A DNA stretch of 38,741 bases, from the NCBI GenBank assembly GCA_000151295.1, contig GG745336.1, positions 136,286 through 175,026 of the forward strand, read 5' to 3'. The notes beneath the pieces were generated by a model. That model searched no databases and was not told the DNA's origin. It was given only the letters and a program-made list of their open reading frames with translations. Shown piece after piece: positions 28,912 through 38,699 of this stretch. Position 1 is the first letter of the stretch, and the number at the start of each line of letters is the position of its first letter. Source of the stretch: Allomyces macrogynus ATCC 38327 (lineage: Eukaryota > Blastocladiomycota > Blastocladiomycetes > Blastocladiales > Blastocladiaceae). The position numbers and the translations under genes are program-made.

Positions 28912-30437
28912 TCATTCGTGAAAAAAGACACTCCGGCGCAAATCTTGGGCAATCCCCTTCTTCAAATCGCACCCTTCTGTGGCCCACTGCTCGTGCAATG
29001 CTGTAAACTGAGCCCCATCCACTGCTCTCAACGTACCCGCATCGTTTCGCAGGGTCAAGTGACGGCGACGTGACAGCCCTAGCACCAACTTCAACGTATC
29101 GACCATCTCCTTGAGCTGCTCCAGCGTCATTTCCGTCGAGCACAAGTCAATCTCGACCAAGTTTGGGAACCGCACGCCGTGTCTGTCGGCTGCTTTGAAG
29201 CCCTCGACGGTTTCCCGCCACCTTGAGCACTCGCAACGTTGGTGGCAAGTTGGGCACCAGCTCTTCCACATGAGTTGGCGCATCATCATCGTCATCGTCG
29301 TTTTCGATCATGTGAGAAACGTCAAGGACCTCGAGTTGGTGAAGGTACACCACTGACTGCGCAAGGACAGCGGCCGACTCGATGCTGCGCTCAAAGGAAC
29401 AAAGGAAAGCGTGCGCAACGTGCATGGAAGATGGAAGAGCAGCGAGAACGGGGTCAAAGTCCGCGGGATCAACATAGCGGTGGACAAAGCGGCCGCGACT
29501 CGAAACAATGTCAAGGGTCAAGAGCGAGTGAACCAGCTTGCCAGCGCCGCCATTAATTCTACATTGTAGGCGTTCTCGCTCAGGTCAAGTGAAACAAGCC
29601 GATCGGCTGGTAACTGCGCCAGCACGGTCGTGATCCCACGCGGAAACAGGAAACGGAGCGGCCTCACGCCAACGAGTCGGAGATGCCGCAACCCGGGCGG
29701 CATCACGTTGGCAAACAACTGGGCAATGGCGGTTTTGCGGTCACCGCCCCGCACGGCTGAGAGAGATAGATCTTGCACAGACGGCGGAATGGCGCCTAGG
29801 AGGGTGGAAACATGTTCCATCTCGCTCGGATTGATACGGTGGATGTGCAATCGACGCAGCGACAGTGGTAAATGTTTGGCAAACTGCTTGATGTGCGCCT
29901 CGTCCATGGGCTGACGGTCCTCAATCACGAGTTCGACCAGCTGCGGCGAAACAGAACACTTGAGGACCCATTCAATCGAGTGCGTGGTCATGGAGCGAAT
30001 GGCCGTCGCTTGGCCATGATGCAAGGCACAATCGATCCGCCCAGCAACAAGTACATGATCGCCTGCTGTCGAAATTGTCATAAATTGCGGCCAAGGAGCG
30101 CTGGATGACGAAAGTGATGCGGCCGACAAGTTCATTTCTGATTTCAAGAGTCATTTCTGGGTCACGAATGTCGATCGTCGATCCCCGTGGAACATTTGCA
30201 TCAAGTTCAAGCTCGACAGGTCAGCAATATGCCGCACGGCCGCTGCGAGAGCAGGCCCATAGCAATTGGGCGCAACGCGCGCAAGATGGACGAGTTCGCG
30301 CTTGGCGTCACGGTCAGTCCAGTCAGAGTGCCGGATATAAGAATACACTCGCTCTTGTTTCGGGGCCGGGAGTGAGTACAAATCGCGGCCACAAGCTCGG
30401 GCGGGAGCATGTCGAGTCGAGGAACGGGTGGGTCCAT
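28912..30437 (-). pseudogene. Broken F-box/LRR family member with several frameshifts
   Basis: From the ATG at 30437: RLDMLPPELVAAICTHSRP (F-box-like helix); a frameshift near 30365 into YIRHSDWTDRDAKRELVHLA and VAPNCYGPALAAAVRHIADL; another near 30165 into PEMTLEIRNELVGRITFVIQ; another near 30085 into a long LRR stretch (SPQLVELVIEDRQPMDEAHI, LPLSLRRLHIHRINP, LPADRLVSLDLSENAY) ending in TGA at 29518. Frames then resume with VYLHQLEVLDVSHMIEN followed by an Asp run and LPPTLRVLKV, and after another shift with FPNLVEIDLCSTEMTLEQLK. At least four frame changes in 1.5 kb with the family order kept. No GT-AG introns fit the breaks. Either a recent pseudogene or poor local assembly. Confidence 0.72.
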
Positions 30438-31295
30438 ATTGCTCTAAGTTACGGGGTTACTGTTGGTCAAGTCAAGGGAAGCCATGAGAGAGTGTTTGCG
30501 CTGCTGAGGTCGTTGGTTAATGGTCGTTGGTTGTTGTTCGTCGTTGGTCAAATTGCATCTCCCAGCTTGTTCGCGTTCACCTTTGTCCTGAACAGTCGCT
30601 TGCAAAAAGTCGAACATCCTTGGCGCTGGCACAGGGTCAGAGGCTCCGACAGTGCATCTTACTGTGCGTCCAAGTGTGGTGAGGTCGATTCCGATATCAT
30701 AGGAACGAGCAAAAAGCTGCGCGTATCCTGATCGTTCACAACAGGCTAGATCCAAAGCGAATCATGTTCCGCGAGCGCAAATGAACATCAGCTTTGCGGA
30801 TTTCGCCCCTTCCAGAGTTCAACTTCTCATCAAGTGCGCGCCAACATTTCGCGACGAAGGCGCAGTAACGCCGTGACCGACAATGCCGTTTGCGGTACGC
30901 GGGAATGCAGCGAGAGGTCCTTTGCTATCGTGACGCTGATGGGACTGCGATCATTCTGCAGGTGATTGCCTGACATGCCCTTCCTGATGGTTCTCCATGA
31001 ACCAGGCGGGATGGACGGCGACGAAAAATAACTTGGAAGAACGTCGGTACTGTACAAAGGCCCCACAGCAGAGCGCGAGTGCGGGGCGGCAGAGCGACAG
31101 AAAGGGACAGCTCGATACAAACAGCAAAGCAGAGAACACCAACACAAACACACAAATCAACACAAAAAAACCAAGGCACCAGGGGAACCCGCCCCCGCGC
31201 CCAGCCAACAAACAAAATGCCGTCTATCCAAAACGGAAACCGCACGCGCGCCAAGCACCGCGCGCGCCACGCATCCCCAAGCAGGGGATCTATCT
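30438..31295. other. Intergenic, 3' flank of the PHP gene
   Basis: No gene recognised. An A-rich, CAACACAAACACAC-type stretch at about 31120-31172 lies beyond the PHP stop codon and is probably its 3' untranslated region (T-rich on the coding strand). Confidence 0.4.
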
Positions 31296-33113
31296 CTACA
31301 CGACCAGCGGCCGACTCTGGTCCTGCCACCCGTGCACGGCAAACCGCCAATCGACCCACCTCTGCCGCGCGCTCTCCGCGGTGGCCCGCAACCCGATCCA
31401 CGACGGGACCAAAATCGCGACCCAGAACGCGGCCGCGGCAATCTGTGCCGAATTCGTCGAAACCGATTCGGGATGGCACCACTCGCCATGAACAAACGCA
31501 TACTGTCCGCGCTTGTGCGTGTAGAAAGACTGCAGCGCCTCGCCGAGCGCGAGCAACGGCGCGAAGAACTGGTAGGTCGGATTCTCTGGCAAGTCGGGCG
31601 CGCGGTCGAGCGTGCCCGCCGCGTCGAATAGGATCGTGTTGCGGCGCGCGCGCAGGGCTGCAAGAACCGCGGGTTTCGTGATGCGCGACGACAACTTGCC
31701 GTCGTTGCGTGCCGGTTCGGGTGTGGAGGTGGGGAGAGCCGTGCCGTTGGCGTCGAACCCGGACACGTCAATCAGGTTCCACGCGTAGGCCGGCCCGGGG
31801 AAGTGCGTGTCGGATCCGGCGACTTGTAGGAGCTTGGTTTGCGCAGCGAGCTGGACGGACGGCACGTCGTACGTGTTCTGGTTGATGATCTCGAACCCGT
31901 CGACACCCCACTCGATCAGTTGCATGCGTGTCGGGTGGTTGGGCAGCCGCGGCGTATTCGGGTACCCGTCAGCGAGCTGCGTCGACCAGGGCATGTGGTT
32001 GACAATCACGAGCCCGCCGAGCGAGTGTGTCTGGTTGATGACGGCGCGCAGCTCGTCGTCGGTCGGCGACGCGCGCGGGGGCGTAATGGTCGTGTTGATG
32101 CCGAGCAGAGACAAGTGGATCCGGCAGCAAGTGTACTCGACGCCCGGAATCACGAGCAGCCGATCCTTGAATTGCGGATCGGTCAGCGCGAGTTGCTCGG
32201 CCTCGAGCCCGCCGGTGATTGAGTTGTGGTCCGTGACGGCGATGGCGTTGTAACCCTGCGCGAGCGCGTACTCGAGCAATTGCCGCGGAGTCAAGCGGCC
32301 GTCCGACTTGATCGAGTGTGAGTGCAGGTCGGCAATCGCGAGCGTGCTCGTATTGTTGAGCGGGAACGCCGAGTCGAGCGGCACCAGGCCGCGGTCGAGC
32401 GGGCGGATTTGCCAGGGGAAGTGCAGGTCCGAGTAGGCGACGGGCTCCCCATTGTACTTGTAGTAGACGACGAGAATGAGCGCAATGAAGAGGCCGAGAA
32501 AGATGGCGACGCGCAGGTAGGCGGCAAACAGGAGAATGCACCGTGACCGCCATTGGGATCCGCGCGAGTGCATCCGCGGGCGGTGCGCCGGATCATCAGT
32601 CACAACCGTGTGGTGCCCGCGTTGCGTTGTGGAGGCGGCTGTTGCGGGCACGATCGAGTTGGGGACCGCGTTTGCACGCGCCTTGTCCGCGACGACGACC
32701 GAGCTCCGAAAGATGGACGACGGCGGGCGGAACCACGACGTGCGCACGGGCGCTTGCGGCGCGACCGGGTCAGCAGCGGCGGCAATCGCGGCGGGCCCTG
32801 CGATTGAAGACGTGGCGCCGGAGAGCTTGCGGATGGAGCGAGTCGGCGACAGCGGCGCGTGCGGAGGGACCAAGTCGAGCGGCACGACAGTCAAGTCTGG
32901 GTCGACCGTTGACGTGGGCACGCGACGGCTCGCGTCGGCCGTCAAGACGGTCAATCGGTGCGAGGGCGCGGGCGTTGCAGAGCGCGGGCGCGGGCGCGGC
33001 AACGAGGCGGGCTTGGGGACGGCTGAAGGGGTCGCCATGGTGCCGAGTGCGCTTGCCGGCCGTGTGCTCGCAGTGGATTGTGGTGGTGGTGGATGGCCGG
33101 GCGGTGTCGCCAT
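31296..33113 (-). CDS. PHP-domain metal-dependent phosphoesterase, membrane anchored (605 aa)
   Basis: PHP domains (polymerase and histidinol phosphatase family) hydrolyse phosphoester bonds with a metal cluster; the substrate here is unknown. A single exon from the ATG at 33113. Residues 1-185 are Pro/Ala/Ser/Arg-rich and probably disordered and cytosolic. Residues about 191-219 form a strong membrane segment (FLGLFIALILVVYYKY). The PHP domain follows: ADLHSHSIKSDGRLTPRQLL (metal-binding DLHSH), YNAIAVTDHNSITGG (TDHN), VIPGVEYTC (E), VNHMPW (H) and VAGSDTHFPG (GSDTH), so all expected metal ligands are present. A second hydrophobic stretch near residues 555-575 (AAAAFWVAILVPSWIGL) may be another membrane helix, placing the catalytic domain in the lumen or outside. 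NNTS and NQT sequons in that part fit this topology. Confidence 0.85.
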   Translation of the reverse strand: MATPPGHPPPPQSTASTRPASALGTMATPSAVPKPASLPRPRPRSATPAPSHRLTVLTADASRRVPTSTVDPDLTVVPLDLVPPHAPLSPTRSIRKLSGATSSIAGPAAIAAAADPVAPQAPVRTSWFRPPSSIFRSSVVVADKARANAVPNSIVPATAASTTQRGHHTVVTDDPAHRPRMHSRGSQWRSRCILLFAAYLRVAIFLGLFIALILVVYYKYNGEPVAYSDLHFPWQIRPLDRGLVPLDSAFPLNNTSTLAIADLHSHSIKSDGRLTPRQLLEYALAQGYNAIAVTDHNSITGGLEAEQLALTDPQFKDRLLVIPGVEYTCCRIHLSLLGINTTITPPRASPTDDELRAVINQTHSLGGLVIVNHMPWSTQLADGYPNTPRLPNHPTRMQLIEWGVDGFEIINQNTYDVPSVQLAAQTKLLQVAGSDTHFPGPAYAWNLIDVSGFDANGTALPTSTPEPARNDGKLSSRITKPAVLAALRARRNTILFDAAGTLDRAPDLPENPTYQFFAPLLALGEALQSFYTHKRGQYAFVHGEWCHPESVSTNSAQIAAAAFWVAILVPSWIGLRATAESARQRWVDWRFAVHGWQDQSRPLVV

Positions 33114-33604
33114 TGTAAATACTGTTGATTTAGTATTGGGCTGGTCGCTGCTGCGGGTTGGTCCTTGGCTGGCCGAGCAAGGCCGAGCGCGTCGACAGTG
33201 GACGTAGTAAGCGACAGCGGTCCACGGCAGCGACGTGCTGGTGCTCGCCTGGCGCGGTCAGTCGCCGTCGCCGTCGGTAATAATGGCGGTGGTGGTGGTG
33301 GTGCTGGAGGTGCGACGTTGCGGCAGCAGCGCCAGGGAGACAGCCAACAACAAGGCTGCCAGGGCGAATGCGCTGTGTGGCGGCGGTAGGAGGCGAAAGG
33401 CGACTAAATCACGGCCCACCACATCACCGCTCTGACGTGGTTCGCGTCGCCAGGCACCGAGTTTGATTTGCAAGCCCGGGGATCGTTCATGATGTTCAGT
33501 GTGCATGCAATGCCTGAAGGCAATGATCTCTCCTGCCACCGTTTCCACCATGACGATCGCTCTATTTCATGTTGCCCTGGCAAAACGAGGGACATGTGCC
33601 TGTT
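33114..33604. other. Intergenic, PHP promoter side
   Basis: Lies between the divergent PHP gene and a broken rightward F-box/LRR copy. GGTGGTGGTGGTGCTGG-type repeats at 33290-33310. No gene recognised. Confidence 0.4.
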
Positions 33605-34408
33605 GATCATGGCGACCATAACTGCATTTCGTACTATTGGACGCTGCTCCCTGTGCCATGGTCCCAGGTCTGAACGTGGGTCATGACCTGGCTTCTTGAC
33701 TATGTGCCGATTCCACCATTGTGTCACTGGCTCACTTGCGCAGGCATTGACCAAGACGCGCCTTGGAAGAGAATTGTGATCCCAGCATCAGTCGTGCACT
33801 TGGCGCTCCAAGGAATTACTTTGCCGCCCTCCATTGATGCATTTCTGCATCTCTTTGCCCCATGTGACGAGATGGCAATTGATGTTGAACCCTTGCCATA
33901 CCAGACACAAATCCCCATCGCCACAATGCACTTGAAACTATGCCTGATGACAGTGACACCCAGACTTGTGGCCCAGATTCCATTCGCACTGACGCTGCCC
34001 ACCCTCGTGCTTAGTTAATGGCAAAGCGACGCATCCAGGGATTATGACACGCTCTTGTTGCTGATGCCACGACTCACTGAATCCCTTGAGCAGCTTGAAC
34101 TGCTGGGCTGGGACATTCCCAACAACACCATCAAGGACGTCTTGATGAGCGAGCTCCCACCATTGGTGCATACGCTCGCGCTTCATTGGTGTAAGTTTGA
34201 GAAGAAGGCCATTATAAACTCTGGTGGAGGAAGCACCTTTGACATTGCATGTGCTTGATTTGCAGGATAACTAAGTTCACACCACACGCCACATGCATGT
34301 GTGGCATCTCCAAGTCTTGGTGGGAACTGATATTCATCTTTCCACCAGCTCCATCCCAACTGATGTTCATTTTTACATTTTGCCTCATGATTTTGCGCTC
34401 GATCCTGT

Positions 34409-34456
<48 letters not shown>

Positions 34457-35124
34457 TCTCTCTCTTGTAGATAGAGTCTTCAATGATCGACCACAATCGA
34501 CACAGAACCAGGACAACAGCAAGAGCCATTTCAGATTTCGCTCACTCAGTACATTGCATCTGACGATGCAGTGGCACTCTCTCAAATCGGTCAATACCAA
34601 CTCCAATGCGCGCGCTTTCAGCGCTTCTTCGAGTGCTTGGCGTCAGTCCGCGACCTTGATCTGCTGCACGTTCCGTTTGACGACCAGTGCGTCCGTGCTG
34701 TTGTCGCATTATCCTCTTCGGAAACTTGAGCCTCGCTTGGCACAAAATGACGGCGTATGCTGCTTTTCCTGCGCAGGCCGGTCTCACAACTCAGAGTCGC
34801 TCTAGTTGTTTGGTAACATCGTGTTTCCTGAAGCGCTTGGACGCCCTAAAAACTTGGCTCAGTCAAAGCTCGCTTTTGGTGCACTTATGCATTGATCATC
34901 TCTGTGCACACACTTCCAACCTGACTGCTTGCAGGCGGCTGTTCGAAACGCTCCCATTGCGCATTGAAACGCTCGAGATCCCGGATTGCTTTGCTAGTGA
35001 CGAGTCCCTCATGGCGTTTGCCAAGAATCTACCCGGCTCGCCCACTTTCAAGCCTATGTTGATTGGTGAGCTGGTAAGGCATGGTTTCAGATGTGCATGT
35101 GCCTCAGCCAGTCCATTGCAATGA
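33605..35124 (+). pseudogene. Broken LRR-type family member
   Basis: No F-box head found. The first recognisable part is SYYWTLLPVPWSQV, resembling the family W-x-L-x-LP block, followed by a stop. Then VIPASVVHLALQGITLPPSI and, after an in-frame TAA at 34016, LTESLEQLELLGWDIPNN and LPPLVHTLALHW. A 54-nt TC repeat and unrelated sequence interrupt it. A later frame has FQRFFECLASVRDLDLLHVP, and another has LSQSSLLVHLCIDHL and LFETLPLRIETLEIPDCF. The last part aligns well with the end of the next copy (36300-36555), so the two are tandem paralogues, this one the more decayed. Confidence 0.6.
34412..34465 (+). repeat. TC dinucleotide microsatellite
   Basis: About 27 TC units with one CC interruption, inside the broken LRR-type copy. 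Length is probably polymorphic. Confidence 0.9.
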
Positions 35125-35500
35125 AGCATCGTGTTCTTTTCTTGCACACGATTCGGGATCCAAGAAACGGCACTCAGAATTCGACCGTGTTGTCGCTGAC
35201 CTCTGCCTTAATGACAAAATTGATTTTGGTGATCTGTACTTCACTTCATGTGACATGAAGGAATGACTCAGAAGTCCAGACTGCAGGTAAACATTGGTGG
35301 AAAAACATCGACGCCATCAAAAGCAGTAAACGCCAGCAAATGCAGTACACGCAGCTGGAGCTGCAGCTCCGTCCTCACTGCTCATCAAAGCACCACGACC
35401 TCCATTATTTTTTACACTTCTTGCAAATGAAGATTCACGACGAAAATGATCAAGAACAGAAAAGACTTGGCGAGCGCCCTCATGCGCTTGTTGCCCCCCT

Positions 35501-36555
35501 GCACCACGTCTCGATGCCTTGCCAACTGAGCTTATTCTCGTTCTTTGCTCATTTCTTTCTTCCTGCTCCTGCGCCGACCCGATGTAATTGTCATATGTTG
35601 CCCGCAATTTTTTCGAGCCAGCCCTCACTGTGCTGGTCCAAGACGCCCAGCTCTGCTCCATCGAACCACTCCTGGAAAACGACCCAACTGGAACCTGGCA
35701 GTTGATTAGCAGCGAGTTTTGGCGCAAGGACAATCACGCGTCTCTTGCTGGCTACATTGCATTTAATGTTGGAGGCGTCCTGATTCCAGGAAAGTATGTC
35801 TTCCACAGCAACGCTCATTCCTGCTGTTGGGTGGCACGGCTGCTCACGGTGTTCCACAACACTTGTTTTTACCGTTCAACTCGGATAGGATTCGGCGCGT
35901 TGAGGTGTCAGAGGAGACTTATTGGCAGTTCCTCGACTTCCCGATTCCATCCCAGGTCACGACGCTCATTCTCAACAAGAACTCGATGTCTGGCAGTCAG
36001 GCATTGGCGCTGCCCAACCTTATCCCAGAAACGGGCCTGCGGACGCTCCACTTGTCTTCATCCGTGGCGGCTGCCCACACGTTGCAGGCACTTCTTCGCA
36101 AGACGCTACTCTCGCTCCAGGATCTTGCGCTCCAAGGCGCCGACTTCATTGACCAGTGTGTCCACATTCTGCTCGAATTGTTTCCACCGAAACTCGAGCA
36201 CTTGAGCATCAGTGCACACCGAATGACGGCCTTTGGCTCCAGGGTCTTGTTCCAGCGCATGCCGCTCAAGTCACTCAAGCTGTTTGGCAGAACTGTGTTT
36301 CACGAAGTACTTGAGGCCCTGGCAGTCTGGCTTGGCCAAAACACGCAACTGACGCATTTGCGCATTGACAATCTTTGTGACCATGGCTCCAATGTGACGG
36401 CACGCAAAATGCTGTTTGAAGCGCTCCCATCACGCATCAAGACGCTCCGTCTTCTGACCATGGCTGGATCGGATGAGCCGATGATGGTGTTTGCGAAACA
36501 CTTGCCCCGCCTGGTCCAGCTGCAAGCCTTGGATTCGGGCTCGAGTATGGCATGA
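35501..36555 (+). pseudogene. Broken F-box/LRR family member, second tandem copy
   Basis: In one frame: an F-box-like helix RLDALPTELILVLCSFLS, a TAA at 35585-35587, then LSYVARNFFEPALTVLVQDA, GTWQLISSEFWRKDNHASLA and GYIAFNVGGVLIPGKYVFHS. A frameshift near 35830 leads to an open 242-codon stretch to 36555 with LRRs: TGLRTLHLSSSVAA, LLSLQDLALQGADFIDQ, FPPKLEHLSISAHRM, MPLKSLKLFGRTV and TQLTHLRIDNLCDHG. One stop and one frameshift separate it from an intact gene of about 350 codons. The head begins without a clear ATG. If either break is an assembly error this would be a nearly complete gene. Confidence 0.65.
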
Positions 36556-37166
36556 CAAATGAACTGATGGAGCGGGTCCGTGCGAAGCTCCCACGATTAG
36601 TCTGCACGTTCTCATTTAAATTGTGAATGTCGCGCACACAGTGGCCAGTGATTGGCTTTCTGTGCTGTCGTACGTTGGTCCAACAGTTCATCTGAACTCG
36701 ATGGATCCAAAATGTGTTTGGGTGGGGCAATTTCAGTTTTCCAACGTGTGGGTGTTTTGATTTTGCATTTTGGACTTGATGAGGTTGCAGTGTTGCTCGA
36801 TATTCGGTGTATCCTTTCCATTCTTCTGCCAGCCTGGAGTTTTCTCGACTGTCTTGCGCCCTTTTCCTTTGTATCTAATACGCTGGCGAAGGGACAGCAC
36901 TGACCAGCTCCCGAGAGACGCCGGCTACGAGGGAGCGTTGTTGGTTTTCAGCAACAATGAGTTTTGGCACCTAACATGATCTGATCAGCACGCATTGACA
37001 CAACAAGTGACCGCTGATGGTTCACTGCCTCACGGCCACCCTTATCCATTCTCTCCACCCTCTCGGGCCATCGGCAAGACAAAAGTGCGCGATAATGATG
37101 TGGTGGGAAGCAGGGCGCGGAGCCCAGAGTCGAAGGGAGACTGCAGACCGCAACAGGCGCAGCTGC
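36556..37166. other. Intergenic
   Basis: No gene recognised. Composition is nearer 50% GC than in the flanking SCO1 exons. Confidence 0.4.
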
Positions 37167-37457
37167 TCAAAATTTATAAACGAGACAAACGGCGTGAACA
37201 AGCCCCAACACAACGAGAGGAGCGCGAGCCCGGCGATTCGCAAAGGACTGCGCGCCGCTGGTGCGACCCAGCCGCACCATCGCGTCGCTCATGGTGACCA
37301 TCAGTGGAGAGCCGAACCCGGTCGCCAAGAACGCGATTGCGGCCCGGGTCGGATGTCGTGGATGCGGGTGCAGTTGCGAGGGCGCCTGCTCGTCCGCGTA
37401 CACGGCAATCGTGCCAAACTAAATGCGGTAACGCATCAGATCGGCCATGATATATGA
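37167..37457 (-). other. Possible small ORF interrupted by one TAG
   Basis: From an ATG near 37450: MADLMRYRI, then TAG, then in the same frame FGTIAVYADEQ and a stretch to 37167 with a hydrophobic segment IAFLATGFGSPLMVTM and a basic middle. About 95 codons. Bases just before the apparent TAG (CGCATTTAG) could also be an intron acceptor, making the rest a terminal exon, but I found no convincing first exon. Small mitochondrial inner-membrane subunits have this size and profile, but I do not recognise the protein. Confidence 0.2.
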
Positions 37458-37717
37458 GATGCCAGAGCAAGTTTGCTTGCCCAATCACACACACGCCAAA
37501 GTCGTGATAAACGCGTGACAAGCACTGGCACGCAAAGCTGATCACAAATCACTCCACCATCCACCATCGTTCAACAACTTGCTGCAACCATCGACCGCAA
37601 TTCGCAGGCTGCACTCTCCCGCTCACAACTGATCGCACAGTATTTTCGCCTCTGGATCCACTCCCCGTCATCTGGCGCAGTTTGGACCTTGGGTCACGAC
37701 AACTGCACGATCCAATC
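37458..37717. promoter_or_regulatory. SCO1 upstream region
   Basis: 260 bp upstream of the SCO1 ATG. It contains repeated short CCACCATC-like motifs (37553-37567). No TATA box seen. Confidence 0.3.
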
Positions 37718-38699
37718 ATGTTCCGCTCTGTCCTGCCAACACTCGCTCGGCGGCCAAGCTCGGCACCAGCTTCGAGCATGCTCGCCGCTAGTGCGTACGG
37801 ATCGCGGCGCCAGCTGCCCGCCACACTGAACCACCCGTACTTACTGCTGTGCTGGGTCTGTCAGCAGCCTGGCCCGCCCGCTGTCAGGCATCACAGCGCG
37901 CCCCGCTCCCGCTGCGGCGTCATGGCGGCGTACATTCGCGACGGCGCCGCAGGAATCCGTCAAGGGCAACAAGGTCCGGTCCTATGCCGAGTCGGAGGGC
38001 CGCTTCTCGGTACGAGTCCAAGCGCTGCACGCTCCCGCTCCGCACGACCACGACTTGACCGGCAATCACGACCGTAGAGTCTCGCGTACCGCAGTCTCGG
38101 TCTGATGCTCCTGACGGGCGCGGCGATCTACCTCTACTTTGACATTGAAAAGGAGAAGGCGCGGCAAGTGATTGGTGCGTGCACCATTTCCCGCGACCGA
38201 CCACCGTCCTGTTCTCCTGGCTCACGTAACTCGATTTGGTTTTGTAGAGGCGCGCAACGCCGACCAGGCTGTTGGCAAGCCCAAGCTCGGCGGTCCCTTT
38301 TCGCTGATCGACACGAACGGCAAGCCCGTGACCGACGCCGACTTCCGCGGCAAGTTCATGCTGCTGTATTTCGGGTTCACCAACTGCCCGGACGTGTGCC
38401 CGGAGGAACTCGAAAAGATGGCGACGGCGCTCGACTCGCTCAGTACGCTCCACCCGCTTACGCAACACGCCCTCTCCACCACTCTGACCGCTTCTCTCGC
38501 CCTAGACCCGACCATGTCGGCCAAGATCACGCCCATATTCATCTCGGTCGACCCGAAGCGCGACGACATTGCCGCGGTCCGCGACTACGTGGCCGAGTTC
38601 CACCCGCGGCTCGTCGGGTTGACGGGCACCTACGACCAGGTCAAGGCCGCGGCCAAGGCCTACCGCGTCTACTTCTCGCTGCCGCCGCCCAGCGAATAG
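37718..38699 (+). CDS. SCO1: SCO1-type mitochondrial copper chaperone, end uncertain
   Basis: SCO proteins sit in the mitochondrial inner membrane and deliver copper to the CuA site of cytochrome c oxidase subunit 2. Five exons: 37718-37790, 37888-38009, 38078-38174, 38248-38442 and 38506 onward (introns of 97, 68, 73 and 63 nt; donors GTGCGT, GTACGA, GTGCGT, GTACGC). Seen: an Arg/Ser-rich presequence ending near RRTFATAPQ; membrane helix LGLMLLTGAAIYLYF at about residues 72-86; the thioredoxin-like fold with GPFSLIDTNGKPV, FRGKFMLLYFGFTNCPDVCP (copper ligands C144 and C148), ITPIFISVDPKRDD and LVGLTGTYDQVKAAAKAYRV. An in-frame TAG follows FSLPPPSE at 38697-38699, about ten residues before the third copper ligand (His in DHS) would be expected. 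A strong GTAAGT lies at 38706, so the gene may continue past the window if the TAG is avoided or an error. Confidence 0.88.

Noticed and set aside
34191..34265. A GTAAGT...TTTGCAG intron in the first tandem LRR copy
   Set aside because: The sites look canonical, but joining them creates an immediate TGA, and the donor differs from the GTNCG pattern of all verified introns here; the copy is broken elsewhere too.
38697..38699. Reassignment of TAG to a sense codon, suggested by TAG in SCO1, the small ORF at 37167 and a broken F-box copy
   Set aside because: The ABC-F and PHP genes end at TAG in the expected place, so TAG acts as a stop in this genome.
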